Shown: in pieces, positions 9,871 through 22,700 of the stretch
Numbering within the stretch: position 1 is the first letter of the stretch
How the letters are laid out: every line of letters starts with the position of its first letter
Position numbers and translations under genes: made by a program
NCBI GenBank assembly: GCA_014904845.1
Contig: MU119222.1
Span: 186,001 to 250,000 of the forward strand
DNA length: 64,000 bases
Reading direction: 5' to 3'
Origin: Acephala macrosclerotiorum
Lineage: Eukaryota; Ascomycota; Leotiomycetes; Helotiales; Mollisiaceae
The notes under the pieces: model-generated
The model's input: the letters and a program-made list of their open reading frames with translations, nothing else
Databases searched by the model: none
Told to the model about the DNA's origin: nothing

Positions 9871-10824
9871 ATGTCCCCACTCGAGAAACTCCCACCCGAA
9901 ATCCGCGAAATGATCTGGAACAACTGTCTCCTATCACCAACCGGCTACCTCGAGCTCATCGACCCCAATCCAACCTACCGCACAGACAGCTTCTCCGACT
10001 TCCTAGTTATGTTTTCACAATCACCAGTAATACCTATCGATAAACTTGACCCTCCCTTTCCAGCTAGCAGAAGAAAGAAAAAAGACAAACAGTCAAAGTG
10101 GCACCTCAAAATCAGCACTCCAGCTTCCGTCAGCTCTCCTAGTGATAGGCCGTTCTTAATTCAACTTGACGACTTGGATTTGACTTCTGATCGATATATT
10201 ACGACTTCGTTGCTACGGGTTAACAAGATGGTTCATGCCGAAGCGGAGCTGATCTTCTGGGGAAAGAATACATTCCTTTTCTCTGATGCGCAGAAAGTGC
10301 AGGATTTCAGAAACAAAGCTGGATATGTGGCTTTTGGGCGTATGATTTCAATTAATATCGTTATGAACCTTCGGTCGTTCCGAGATAAAGATTTCCCCTC
10401 CGAGACCCTGCTCAAATCGCTAGCGGACTGGAACGAAGCGACAAACTCAATATCCAACTCTTCTGTGAAGAAATTCAAGTTATCAATGAGTAAATATCTC
10501 CTGGATATGATATGGGAATGGAGGTTCGGCTTATCGTGGATGCAGAATGCGGAAGAGTATCGGAAGGTGATCGGGGGATTGAGGGAGGGAAAGCTTTTAG
10601 ATGAGAAAGGGATTGAGGGGGGAATTGAGGTATTTTGGACGACGGCGAGTACTGGCCGTGGCCCGAGAGGTACATCTGAGAAATATGGGGTCGTTTTGGA
10701 TGAACTCTACGCTGCGTTTGGTGGGAAGGTGGTTTGGGAAGGGAAGGTGTGGGAGAACGGCACGCTGGTTAGTGGATTTGAGAAAGAGAATCAAGGCTCT
10801 AAGGCTCCTCACCAGACTGTGTAA
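9871..10824 (+). CDS. F-box-like LPxEIR family protein, 317 aa (paralogue A)
   Basis: The N-terminus MSPLEKLPPEIREMIWNNCL resembles the first helix of fungal F-box and F-box-like (2EXR-type) proteins, which couple targets to SCF ubiquitin ligases; whether this one binds Skp1 cannot be told. Shared with the genes at 11298 and 16211 are SPTGY(L/I)E, an ISTSLLRxNK-type segment (here ITTSLLRVNKM), FWGKNTFLFS and an AGYVAFGRM strand before a SINI motif. The three therefore form a local paralogue family. It is a single exon, and the ATG at 9871 directly follows an ACACA leader. No catalytic motif is visible. Confidence 0.8.
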   Translation: MSPLEKLPPEIREMIWNNCLLSPTGYLELIDPNPTYRTDSFSDFLVMFSQSPVIPIDKLDPPFPASRRKKKDKQSKWHLKISTPASVSSPSDRPFLIQLDDLDLTSDRYITTSLLRVNKMVHAEAELIFWGKNTFLFSDAQKVQDFRNKAGYVAFGRMISINIVMNLRSFRDKDFPSETLLKSLADWNEATNSISNSSVKKFKLSMSKYLLDMIWEWRFGLSWMQNAEEYRKVIGGLREGKLLDEKGIEGGIEVFWTTASTGRGPRGTSEKYGVVLDELYAAFGGKVVWEGKVWENGTLVSGFEKENQGSKAPHQTV

Positions 10825-11297
10825 TGCATAAAATATGCAAACGGAGCTCCAAAACAACCACTCTCGTCCAGAATGCGGCACTTTGTTCTTCCATGTTGCG
10901 AAAGAGGGTTCTGGTCACTTGGAGTTGGAGTTGAGCTAGTACCTATATTCACTCCTCGCTCGCTCGCGCCTCCATTCTAAATACTCAAGTATCCTTATCA
11001 TCACTTTTGCGACCGCCCCTCCTTACTATTGTGAGCTCTTATCGCTGAACTAAAAAGAATTTTCCGACCAACCTCAACTTTGGTAAAACTACCTTCCCGC
11101 TCTGACTCGACCCAAAACCAACCACCACAGTCCATATGCAAATACTCTAGCAATAATCTCGAACATTTGCATTCGCGACGTCCCTAAGCTCAAACACAAG
11201 CTTCGCATCTAATTCTCTACACGCTCACCTCCAATGATTCCACACTTTTGCAAATTCTACATTTCACCAACGAGCTCAGCCTCGCCAAATCGTCACC
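10825..11297. other. Intergenic between paralogues A and B
   Basis: It contains the 3' region of the first gene and a C-rich promoter-like stretch before the second. No other coding signal is seen. Confidence 0.5.
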
Positions 11298-12140
11298 ATG
11301 TCTCGACTCGAAAAGCTTCCTCCTGAGATTCGAAGCATGATCTATTTCCTTGTCCTCATCTCACCAACTGGCTATATCGAACCTATCTCTCGCAACCACG
11401 CCTACTACCTTCGCCTTCCAGGAAGCACTTCTCGCTCCGGACCGCATTGGTACCTCGCCGCTACCTCACCTTCACAACACACGACTCTTGACGAAAAACT
11501 TTCACAAAGAAGAACCCAACTGGCAAGGGGAGACAGAGATCCTCCCGAGATTTCGCCTCACATCTCCACCTCTCTCTTACGAACGAACAAGAACATCTAC
11601 CAAGAGATGTTTCCCGTCTTCTGGGAGAAGAACACGTTCATATTTGGAAATATGGACGGAATAAAACAATTCCAACGTGGCGTCGGACATATGGCTTTTG
11701 GGAATATAAAGTCAATCAACATCACCATTCATCACCGGATCATGGGATTCGAGGATGTTCTCACCTCACTCGTCAATTTGAAGAAAGCATCAAACTCGAA
11801 TTCGAACGAAAAGAAGGTCTTCAAATGCGAGATGAAGAAATTGGAAATTGGGCTTTCTAAAGGCGTGTTGAAGTGGATGCTCGATCAGAAGGATGCTTTT
11901 AATTCTCCCCTCAGCTGGGTTGAAAGGGAGGAACTTTATCGGGGTTCGTTGGAGCGTTTGGAGAGTGCCGTGAAGAAGTGTAGGGAGGTCGGGATTGAGG
12001 GGGATGCGTTGGTGGTGCTTGGGGACATGAGGGGTGAGCAGATCATGAGGTATAAGGATATGATATCGGATCTGGAGGAAGTTTTCGGAGCGAATTTAAA
12101 GTTTGATGAACCAACCGGAGGTAGGGAAGCGGATCGATGA
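11298..12140 (+). CDS. F-box-like LPxEIR family protein, 280 aa (paralogue B)
   Basis: It starts MSRLEKLPPEIRSMIYFLVL, then SPTGYIEPI, ISTSLLRTNKN, FWEKNTFIFG and VGHMAFGNIKSINI, matching the neighbours at 9871 and 16211 block for block. It also shares RSxxxSGPH with the gene at 16211 (STSRSGPHWYL here, STSASGPHFYL there), so B and C are closer to each other than to A. It is a single exon in the same orientation as A. Functional assignment is limited to a likely F-box-like adaptor. Confidence 0.8.
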   Translation: MSRLEKLPPEIRSMIYFLVLISPTGYIEPISRNHAYYLRLPGSTSRSGPHWYLAATSPSQHTTLDEKLSQRRTQLARGDRDPPEISPHISTSLLRTNKNIYQEMFPVFWEKNTFIFGNMDGIKQFQRGVGHMAFGNIKSINITIHHRIMGFEDVLTSLVNLKKASNSNSNEKKVFKCEMKKLEIGLSKGVLKWMLDQKDAFNSPLSWVEREELYRGSLERLESAVKKCREVGIEGDALVVLGDMRGEQIMRYKDMISDLEEVFGANLKFDEPTGGREADR

Positions 12141-12971
12141 TGCTATGACAGGGAAATCTGAGGAAGGGTTCTGGATGTTTAGATTGAGAAGATAATGAAA
12201 TTCGAGAACAAATTCATCTGGTCTAGAACTACTTGCATGTTTGATAGCCCTCTGCTCTTCCGAAACTCTCCATATAGTGATCTTCGTGTGGAATGCCACG
12301 CTGTCTGCCAGCTGAAGTCAAGTAGCGAAGTCTATAGAGAGGTGATGGAGTTCTGAAGCATTCATGCCTTCAATTGCTCCTTTTTATGAATAAGAAATTT
12401 ACATAGTTGATTGAGTGGCACCCAGGGAATTGCTCAATTCGAACATACCCACCCCCATCATCTTCGTGTCGCCGCCTAATACTTTGCTCCTGGGGAATCG
12501 ACGAGTAGTCCAGAAGGGCAAATCGAGAATCTCAGACCCCATGTCGTTATATTCCCTTTTACAGAAAGCCAGACATTCTCACGCTTGTTTTGATAAATCT
12601 CTGGTCCTGCTATTGTGGAACATTGAGATGCTTGTGATCAGCTACATTCCCAAGTGAACCCGAAACCTGTGTCGCAAGTCCGCGACGATGTTGGTACAGA
12701 ATCCAAATCATCTTAGCTTTCATATCTCGAAATGCTTTCTAGAAGGACACAGACATTCCTTCGCGAGTTCCACTCGTTTTCATGGCTCGTTATTGTGGGA
12801 CTTCATGGAGGTGGCCACCCTTCTCTCCGATGGCAAAGCATCTCGCTTCACACCATCGGCAATCTAGCTGTTGACAGCGATATCAGAATGGTGTAGATAA
12901 TCTGGGCTATATAATATAACTTCCAAGCGGAAGCATTGGTGTTGTTTAGGATTATGTATTAGGAGGAGGTG
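12141..12971. other. Intergenic, no gene seen
   Basis: Normal base composition and short random open frames only. It ends at the target-site duplication of the hAT element. Confidence 0.5.
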
Positions 12972-12979
12972 ATGCTGGA
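12972..12979. repeat. 8-bp target-site duplication, left
   Basis: ATGCTGGA directly precedes the left terminus CAGAGTGG; the identical octamer follows the right terminus at 16022-16029. An 8-bp duplication is diagnostic of hAT transposases. Confidence 0.92.
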
Positions 12980-15900
12980 CAGAGTGGTCATTAAATCAGC
13001 TAGCTGATGTCAGTATTGATAACTGATCAGTTATCAGCCATTCAATTGTCTAGTTTTTCAATTGACAGCCATTCAATTAATAGATTCTCGAATAACATAA
13101 TTAATCAGCTCTATAATTAAATTTTTGAGATTTTGAAGTTATAATTTTAGTGTTTTATTATAGTGTTTTGATAAAAAATCGAAACGAAAAAACTTAATAA
13201 AAAGTTTTTAATTGATTATAATTAAACGAGTTAAAATACTATAAATTATTTTTTATTTTTTTAATAAATTTAAATTTTTAAACATTAATATTATTATTAT
13301 TATTATTTTGTTTAAAATACGACGATTTTATTTATTATTATATTAGAACTATTTTTAGTACTTTTTATTTTCGAATTTACGTTATTTTAAGTAAATTTTA
13401 CGATTTTTATAATTAATATTTTCAATCGAATAAAAATTAATATTTTTAATTCGAATATTATTATTAAACGCAATAAGTATTTTCAATTTACTTTTATATA
13501 CAACGATTACTACAATTCTTATAATTCTTTTTATAAAAATCTACTTAAAAAATACTTGTCGTACACAATTAAATAATCGTTATTCGATAATCGATTTATT
13601 ATTTTATTGTATTTTAAAAAATAGTACATTTTTATTAAAGTATTTAAAAGATTTTATTAATTTTAAAAATAATTATTAAAATACGTAATTAATAATTATA
13701 TGAAAACGATAAAACGAAATATTATTTTAATATAAATATATAAATATTGTAAATAATTATTTTATTTTCGATTTGTATTTAAATATTAATTTATAAATTA
13801 TTATAATTCGAATTTTTTTTAATATAAAAACTTTTATTTCGATTCGAATACGTTTGTAAATACTATTAATTATTTTTTCAAAATATATTATTTCAATGAA
13901 AATAATAATATTTAACGATTGTAAATAAACGAAACAAAAATATAATTATTAAAATATATTAATAAAAATTATAATATAATTATTTTATTTTATTAATAAA
14001 AATTTATAAACGTTTTTATTAAATAAATAATTTTTAATAATATTAAATATAAAAAAATTATTTTTAAATATTTTTTTTAATTATTTAAAATTATTAATAA
14101 AAATATTATTATTATAATATTTACGTTTTACGATATAATCGAAAATTGAATTTATAAATATTTTATTTATTTCGAATTTTATATTATTGAAAAATTTAAC
14201 GCTTTAAATCGAAAATATTTATATTTTTTAACGATTAAAAATTGAAATAAATTTTTTTTTTTTTAATATTATAATACATTTTATTAATAAATTTAATATT
14301 ATTATAATACGATTAATCGATTTATTAAAACTATTAAAATATAAAAAAACAAATATCGATATATTTAATTAATTTTTTTATATTTTAACGATATATTAAT
14401 ATATTAAATTTAAAATATTATTTTTTTAATATTTTTAAATACAAAATAATATTTAATATATATTTTAATATTATATAATATAATACATTATTTTATATTT
14501 TTTTTTTTAAATAATTTGAAATTATTAATAAAAATTTAAATTATTTTATTTTTAATAATATTATATTTATTATATTTATAAAAATAAAAAAATTCAATTT
14601 TAAAAAACGTCGTTTTTATTATTTCAATTATATTTTTAATTTTATCATCGAATTTTACTTTTTTAATTAAAACGAAAAATCATACAAAAAGCAAATAAAT
14701 GTAATAAAATTACAAAAATAAAAAAACTTATAATAATAATATAAAAAATTAAAAAAAATTTACAATTTAATAATATATATTATAATTTTTAAAAAATATA
14801 ACAATTTTTTTATCGTATTACAAATTATATATAACGTTGAAATTACTATTAATAAAATTTAAAATTTTATTCTTAATAATAATATATATTAAAACGCGTT
14901 TTATACTATAATTAATTGTACTTTCAAATTAAAATTTTTTTACAAAAATATATTTTAAAATTATAAATTTCTAAAAATAATTTTAATCGCAAAACTAATA
15001 AATAAAATTATTTTAAAATTGATTAAAAATCAATTGAAATTTCTTTTTTTTATAATTAAAAACTTTGAAAATAATATTAATATATAAAATAATATTTATA
15101 AAACTTTTTATAATTTTCTATAAAAATTAATATTTAATTTTAATTCTTTTTTTTAATTATTTCAAAAATCTCGAAATACGTATTAAAATTAACGAATTTA
15201 AAAACTATTTTAATATTTAAAACTCGATTATTTTTACTTAAAATACTACAAAAAATTAGTATCTCAAAACAAATATTTCGATCGCGTAAATAACAACAAT
15301 TATTTTACACTTTCGTATAAAATAAAAATACTTCGAAAATAATTAAAAAAAAGTTTTAAAATTCTTGAAAATAATCGCTTTTTCTCGAACGAAACTAAAA
15401 AAACTATAAATCGACAAATATAAAAAAGCGTTTATAAAGCGAATAAACAACTTATTGCCAACATCAAAAAAACTACTCTCAAAACCAAATTTCTTTAAAA
15501 ATCTTTTAAATCGCGTTATACTAACGACAAAAAACGAGAATAAATTTACTACACTAATAACTCAACGTAACCAATTATAGTACTATTTGAACGAGTCTTC
15601 TAACACGAAAAAAAAAGCTCTCAAATACTAAAAATCTAAAGAGACTAAATAGTCTCAACTTGCGCAAATAACATATGATTTTCTTGCTATTCCAACTATA
15701 AATTCTAAATATAAGCGCGTTTTTTCCTCTATTGCGAAACAGACTACACAAGAGAGTACTAATTTGACAAAAAAACTGCTATAGCACCAAAAGTATTTGA
15801 ATAATTAGTAGAGAAAAAAAGCAATCCAAATAGAACGAGCGTTTAGAGCAGTTTTATTGGACTTTAGTAAAAAATAGTAATATATCTTCATTTTTACTCG

Positions 15901-16021
15901 AACTGATCAGCAACTGATCAGCAAATCATTTAAGCCATTCAGCGGTCTCTTTTATTGTCAGCCATTCAATTGTTTATTTTGCTCGAATGATTAAGAGCTG
16001 ACTGGCTTAATGACCACTCTG
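12980..16021. mobile_element. hAT-superfamily DNA transposon, 3,042 bp, coding interior destroyed by RIP
   Basis: Perfect 15-bp terminal inverted repeats are present: CAGAGTGGTCATTAA at 12980-12994 and its complement at 16007-16021, flanked by the 8-bp duplication ATGCTGGA. Subterminal motifs typical of hAT elements recur at both ends (AACTGATCAG, CAGCCATTCAATT). The length suits an autonomous element with a transposase of about 700-900 aa, but from about 13100 to 15600 the interior is almost pure A/T and has no open frame worth reporting. Towards the right end (15420-15900) some non-AT sequence survives. The insertion lies less than 200 bp from the stop codon of paralogue C. Confidence 0.92.
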
Positions 16022-16029
16022 ATGCTGGA
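16022..16029. repeat. 8-bp target-site duplication, right
   Basis: ATGCTGGA matches the octamer at 12972-12979 exactly. Confidence 0.92.
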
Positions 16030-16210
16030 CGAGATGGATTCCAATAGTGGCGTGAGAATGACAAGATAGCACAATCATTATGTTCCAGTAAAGCAAGTTC
16101 TTTGAAGGCCGGATCCGCAATCGCAGACCCCCAATGTAGAATTTCAATTGTAATGTGATGTCTCTCGAAGATCCAGTCTTCCCACACCCCGCCAACGTCC
16201 CCAACGCTAT

Positions 16211-17152
16211 CTAAACTCCAAACACAATCCACGTAACTTGCTTTCCCCATCGTTCCCGGTAAGTCTCCACCATACCCTCCCAAATCAACCCCTTCACATC
16301 CCCCAAAACTTTCTCCCCACCATCCCACACTAAAGTCTCTCCCCACTTCATCTTCCCACCAAAAGCTCCCACAAAATCACCCATAATCTCATCCCCAGAA
16401 ACCATATCCCTCGTATCCGGGAACTGAACACTGGTCTCCCCACGACCGGAAAACACCACAATCTCTCTCACGCAAGAACCGGGAAGCGTGTTTTTCAAGG
16501 CCCGAAACCCAGACAGCAACGTCTCGTAGCTGAAGCAGCGAGGAGAAAGAGGGAGGAGCCAGAGAGAGTGCTTTCGGAGATGGATGTCCTTGATGTGCTT
16601 GGAGGAGATGGTGAGTGAGAGGGACGTCAATGCCGGTGCTTTCTTGGCTTGAGAGAGAGTGCTGGCGAGGCGGGTGAGAGCGTGAATGTCTCGGAATGGT
16701 TGGGAAGTTGAGAGCTTCGGACGGAGGTCGTCGATGGCTATGCTGAGCTTCGTAATCTTGCCGAAGGCGAGATACCCTGCTTGCTTGGCGAATTGAGAGA
16801 GGGCGTCAGTGGAGGAGAAGACGAAGGTGTTCTTTGCCCAGAAGAGAGATGCTGCTTCAGAGCCGAGACGCTTGGAGAGGCGGAGGAGGGAGGTCGAGAT
16901 GAATGTTGGTGGCGGTGGAGGGGTCTTGAGACCGTTGCGAGCGATGGAGGCTTCTTCGTCGGAGATGGAGGAGGGGTTGGTGATCTTGAGGTAGAAGTGT
17001 GGCCCGGAGGCAGACGTGCTTCGAGGGTACTTCAGCTCATAAGCCTTGCTGCGGCCGACTGGTTGGATGAAGTTTGTGGGAGAGACGACGACAAGAGAGA
17101 AGATTTCATTGCGAATTTCGCCAGGGAGACGGTCGAGGATGGAAGCAGGCAT
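16211..17152 (-). CDS. F-box-like LPxEIR family protein, 313 aa (paralogue C)
   Basis: I place the start at the ATG at 17152 (MPASILDRLPGEIRNEIFSL); the open frame extends further only from a GTG. Family blocks present are LPGEIR, SPTNFIQPV, STSASGPHFYL, FISTSLLRLSKR, FWAKNTFVFSS, and AGYLAFGKI before LSIAIDDL. The orientation is opposite to paralogues A and B, and the hAT element lies between B and C on the 3' side of both. The C-terminal third (an EIVVFSGRGE segment, then VGAFGGKMKW) has counterparts in A (AAFGGKVVW) and B (EVFGANLKF). No enzymatic motif. Confidence 0.8.
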   Translation of the reverse strand: MPASILDRLPGEIRNEIFSLVVVSPTNFIQPVGRSKAYELKYPRSTSASGPHFYLKITNPSSISDEEASIARNGLKTPPPPPTFISTSLLRLSKRLGSEAASLFWAKNTFVFSSTDALSQFAKQAGYLAFGKITKLSIAIDDLRPKLSTSQPFRDIHALTRLASTLSQAKKAPALTSLSLTISSKHIKDIHLRKHSLWLLPLSPRCFSYETLLSGFRALKNTLPGSCVREIVVFSGRGETSVQFPDTRDMVSGDEIMGDFVGAFGGKMKWGETLVWDGGEKVLGDVKGLIWEGMVETYRERWGKQVTWIVFGV

Positions 17153-19726
17153 ATTGAGAGTGACTAATATGCTGAGAATGAGATTGAGGCAATGCACATT
17201 GATGGTATCGCGTTGAAAGCAAAGAATCTGTTGATGGAATTGATTGCTGAAGGGTCAGGAAGGAGCTCTGGGTTCGAGATTATATACTCGAAAATCTTCC
17301 AGCTTGCGGCGACGATGCCATTGTCAAAAGTTGACAATAGGAGAAGTGGTCGGTTCTCGGCTAGCATTGTCTCCCCTTTTCACAATAGGAGAATCGCGAA
17401 TTCACTCAACTCGAGGATGTCTTCGCTGTCACAATGCTAAGGAAAAGGGCGCTCGCTTAGAATCATAGAACGCATGCTGTCAACCATTCTGAGGTCATTA
17501 TCAAGAGTTGACATGTTGATTGAATGATGGGATCTGGTTTGCCATCGGAGGGATGGGCCCCCGCCTAGCCTCGCGATGTCCAACATTCTATAACAGGGAA
17601 GTCATTGAAATTTGCACATGAATCTCTGTATTATAAGAATTTATATTCCAGGATATGTGGGATAAGATGATTTAACTCCTACTCGAGCTTCGTGAAGCAA
17701 ATAGTAGAAGCTGCAATTGAAATGAAGGTGACCAGAAGCATCTCAATGTCCCACAGTCGCAGGCTTGAAAATTTTTCGAAATACGGAAATAAATGTCTGC
17801 CTTGATATTAATTCGTGCTTCAGGCCATATGCATTGCGGTACTCTAAATTCTTTCATCGATTTTGTCGGTCGTACCAAGGTGGAAGATATCTTTATGTAC
17901 CAGACGAAGATCAGAGGTCTGAGGATGTCCGACTTCTAGCAATCTAGCATCTCCTCAAATCGGCGAAGAGAGTATCTGGTTCGTGAAATGAAGCATGACT
18001 GGAAAAGGTGATTGTGAGAATCTGATTGATTGACAGACTCTCATACTCGCTACTGAGGTGTTCAATTCCTCAACTTGGCAGACGAGATGACTAGGCCGAT
18101 AATGCCAGAGTGGACAAAGTCATCAAAACATGCAAATTTAGAGCTGACTTGTAAGAACAAACAGTTTCGCACTCCAAGGATTGCGATACTCTGACTGCGG
18201 CGCGGACGTTGTGGCTCAGTTTGAGTTGGCAAACTTCTCGATCCGCTGAATCAAGACCGTCAAGTTCAACGTACTTTGGGCACACTACTCATGACGACAA
18301 GTTCAAAGCTTGGAAGGTGCGCACTAAATGAATATTAGCTTTGCAAGAGATTGTGTCTTGAGGACTGTGATGGCCCGGCTGTTGCATCAATCTTAGTACT
18401 TAACTTTAAGCAATATACATCACAAACATGATGAGATTGATAATGTACGATCGGGGAACCGACATTGGAGACCGCGGCTAGAATTCAAAGCAACGAGACA
18501 TATGCTGAGCGGAGAATTTGCTTTTCGCGAGCTGAGTATGCATTGCTAGGGTCTTGTCCACCGATTTTGTTGCTGGAGCAGGTGGTAACTCTCTCAACTC
18601 TTTGAAATTAGAGATGTAGATCAAGAATGTCCTGTAGTCCAATCCACGGTTGACGGGTAGCAAGTTATCGAAACGAGCAGATGATTGTGTTATGCAGAGA
18701 CGATTTTCTTGACTGATCTCGTTGATTGCTCAACTTCGAGCATCACATCAATTGTACGGAAGGGCAATTACGAAATCAGGAAGTATGTCGAGCAGCATAA
18801 GGTATGTTGATCTGTCCACTCCACTAACCCTTTTTTTTGACTCAATTTCGAAATTTGATTGTTCGAGATATTGCTCTTTAAAATCGAGGATGTCCGTGGC
18901 GCAGCGGAACAATGACAATTTGGCTTTACAAGGTTTGATGTGCTAAATCTAACAGAAACGTTATTCAGCATCACCCACTTGCTGACGCCAATGATTCGTG
19001 AAGCACTGCCACGAAGAACAAATACGAGAGGTACGAGCCGCTGAATTATTCCGAGATTCGACGACTTCTGTATCTCTAGACGCTCACTTAAGCGCGTGAT
19101 TGTTTCGGCTATGAATAGAACCTGGCGATCATATGAGTAGAAACAAATTCTTGTAAAAATATAGAGAAAGGAGATCGAATGAATTCCCTCAACAATCGCA
19201 TCTAAGCGCGTGTCTCATTTCATCCATTCTCTTTGGCGCTCGTGTATTCATCGCCCTGGCAATGAAACATAGGGGTCCTCGCCAATCATGATGAGCCAAT
19301 GCGGTCCCTGATGTCATTGGCTTGGCGTGTATCAAAGTTGATCAAGATCAAGTCCCTGTCACATCCTTGCAAATCCCGATCAGCGAATCATTGCTCAACC
19401 GCCACCGTCATACCAAGATTCAGAGACAGGAACCAAGAACAAAGGAACACCACGCGACGGCTGGGACCGACCATATTATTACTTTGTACTTGATATGAAC
19501 ATCCTCCCAACCATAATTCTACGACATTACCCTGCTGCTCCTCAGGCAATCGAACTGGAACCTTTTAATTTTTAGACATCGGGCCAGATCTGGGCGTTAA
19601 ACGCGACAACGTCCTCTTCCACTATCGACGAACTCGAAGTTTCTCCGCAAGCCTAGACCTGCTTCGTCTGCAGTAGAGCACCCTTCCATGCCTCGATAAT
19701 CGATCTGCGAATAATTAGAAGCCATC
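17153..19726. other. Long intergenic stretch, no gene seen
   Basis: About 2.6 kb of normal composition with only short open frames, none joined by plausible splice sites into a recognisable protein. It could hold a noncoding transcript or an eroded gene. The last few hundred bases are the promoter and leader of the CSC1-like gene. Confidence 0.45.
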
Positions 19727-22700
19727 ATGTCGTCGACAGTCTCGTCGACGGCGTCGAGCACCAGCTCTACGAGCTCCTCGACCTCTACTGACCTGACTGG
19801 AACGGGGCAGAACTCGCAAGGAATCAGTCTAGTAGCTTTCATCACCGCCTTGGCCGTTTCGTTGGTCATCTTCGGCGTACAAATACTACTATTTCTATTA
19901 TTCAAAGACAAAAATGCACGGATATAGTACGTTTACAGCACACATCAGCCTCTTCTCTCCTGGCTCCCTACTGACAGGTAACAGCAAGCCGAAGACCTAT
20001 CTCGTCCCCGAGCGCGAAAGAACAGAGCCCCCGCCACGAACTCCTTGGGGCTGGCTTGTTGCTATATTTCGATTCAGAGACAGGGAAGTCATCAAGAAAT
20101 GCGGTCTCGACGCCTACTTCTTCCTACGCTATCTGCAGACGCTTCTCATCATATTCATACCTATGGCCGCTGTCATACTTCCGATTCTCTTACCACTGAA
20201 CAAAGTTGGTGGTAGGGGACCTGGTTATGCCTTGGAGTTTAACAACGCTACGGATTCCAACCACGCGAATGTTACTGGGTTGGATGTGCTAGCATGGGGC
20301 AACGTGAGGCCACAGGATACGAACCGATACTGGGCCCACCTTGTGCTCGCAGTTCTAGTCATTATCTGGGTCTGCGGGGTGTCCTTTGCAGAGTTGAGGG
20401 TCTACATCAAGGTTCGACAAGATTACCTGACATCTGCTGAGCATCGTTTGAGGGCTTCAGCGACAACCGTTTTGGTGAGCGCCATTCCTGAAAAGTGGTT
20501 GACTGTTGAAGCTCTCGCTGGTCTGTACGATGTGTTTCCTGGAGGCATTCGCAACATTTGGATCAATCGAAAATTCGATCTCCTGCTCGAAAAGATTCAT
20601 CAACGGGATGAAATTTTCTCGAAGCTGGAAGGTGCCGAGACGGAACTTATCCGGCTTGCCAAGAAGGCCCAGAAGAAGCAGTTAGAAAAAGACGAGAAAA
20701 CCCTGGCGAAGCAGAGGAAGCAGAAGCGGAAAACAAAAGAGGAGAAGACCCAGCAAGAGAGGGACGACGACTTAAAAGCTCAGAGATTAGCTCAAGAAGG
20801 AGGCACAAGCGCAGGGGATCCTCATCAAGTGCCACACACTGTCGATGATGCCATCGATGAGGAAGAACAACGAGCTAGAGAACAAGACCATGGACGGAAA
20901 GGCGGATTCAAGATACCAGTCATTGGCGGCGGTCTAGCTGCCGTCGGGCAAGGTTTCGAGACTGTTGGACAAGGCCTTGGAAAAGGGCTTGGAGCAGTTG
21001 GCAAGGCAGGAGGCACAGTCATTGGAGGCGCTCGGAACGTTGGCAAGGATTTCAACAATCAGATAGAGACTGCGAACGGATTCGTGACATTCGATTCTGT
21101 GTCGGATCTCGAGGACGATGGCTATGACGAGTATGGTCGTTACCGTAGCGAGCCTGATGTTGGGAATGTGGGCGGACCTTTTGAAGCAGGAATCGACTCT
21201 GAAGCTGAAAAACGAGACCATATGGTCGAACCGTCTTCGCCGTCCTCCTCGAAACCTAAAGTCAGCGGGCAAAACATGAGGCTGCCGGGAAACACTGTTA
21301 GGCGGGCAACTGATCATTATGGCCGAGACGGCACCAACGACACTGGAAACGGCTGGTGGAAGTTTTGGCAGGGCCCTGCTGGAGGCTTCGCATCACCGTT
21401 ACCTACTGGATACGAGGAGGGTGACGAGTACCCATTAACCCAAACCGATGGAAGGAAAGGGTCAATCTCGAAGAGAGCAGGAGAGAAAACAGCTGAGAAG
21501 AAAGGATTTTTCGCAAAGATCAAAGCAGCGATCCCCTTCCTTGGCGAGGATGAGGTAGAGCCATTAGACTATCCCTTAGCTTATAATCCCGAGTACAAGG
21601 AAGACGCTCATGGTGCGGTCTGGGAACGATATTTGAAGGCCAAGGATCGACCTACACATCGACTGCCCAGATTTGGCTGGACTCCGGGCTGGCTGCCTGG
21701 TTTGCCATTGATCAATAAGAAGGTCGATACAATATACTGGTGCCGTGAGGAGCTAGCCCGACTCAACTTGGAAATCGAGATGGATCAAAAGCATCCGGAA
21801 CGCTTTCCACTGATGAACTCGGCCTTCATTCAGTTCAACCACCAAGTCGCCGCTCACATGGCCGCTCAGGCGGTCACTCATCATGTTCCCAAGCATATGG
21901 CTCCACGAACGGTCGAAATTTCACCAAACGATGTTATCTGGGACAACATGTCAATCAAGTGGTGGGAGGGCTGGGTCCGTACGGCCGTGGTATATGGAAT
22001 TGTCTTCGGCATGATCGTGCTGTGGTTGATTCCCGTCGGATGGACTGCATCGCTGGCCCAAATATCCAACCTAGCAAACAAGTACACTTGGCTGCATTGG
22101 ATAAATAAGTTGGGGGAGACCGTCGTCAAGGCACTTGCAGGTGTCCTCCCGGCACTGTTCCTGTCCATCTTGCTCGCAATGGTCCCTATGATTCTCAAGT
22201 ACCTCGCACTCATGCAAGGAGCACAGACTGGCGTGGAACAGCAAAGGTCTGTTCAAAACTTCTACTTCGGATTTTTGTTCGTTCAGGTTTTCCTGGTTGT
22301 TTCTATCTCTGGTGGTGCTTTCGCAACCCTCGGGTCGTCCGCAACAAACATCACCGCAATTCCCAATACACTTGCCGGCCAACTCCCCAAAGCTGCGAAC
22401 TACTTCTTCTCCTACATGATTCTTCAATCATTGTCTACGAGTGCCGGAACCCTCCTGCAGGTCGTGACTTTGGTTCTATGGTACTTACTGCCGAGGATTC
22501 TGGATAGTACTGCACGGCAGAAATGGACCCGAAACACCACACTGCCGAATGTCACCTGGGGAACCACCTTTCCAGTCTACACGAACTTCGCTTGCATCGC
22601 TTTGATCTACTGCGTTGTGTCTCCCCTGATTATCGTCTTTGCTCTGATAACCTTCAGTCTCTTTTGGATTGCGAACCGATATAATATGCTCTATGTCTCT

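Noticed and set aside
13100..15600. Centromere or mitochondrial-insert explanation for the AT-rich block
   Set aside because: The block is bounded exactly by hAT termini and a target duplication, which explains its extent.
15966..16346. 126-codon open frame on the minus strand across the right hAT end
   Set aside because: It spans the transposon terminus, the target duplication and the antisense of the paralogue C 3' end, so it is a chance frame.
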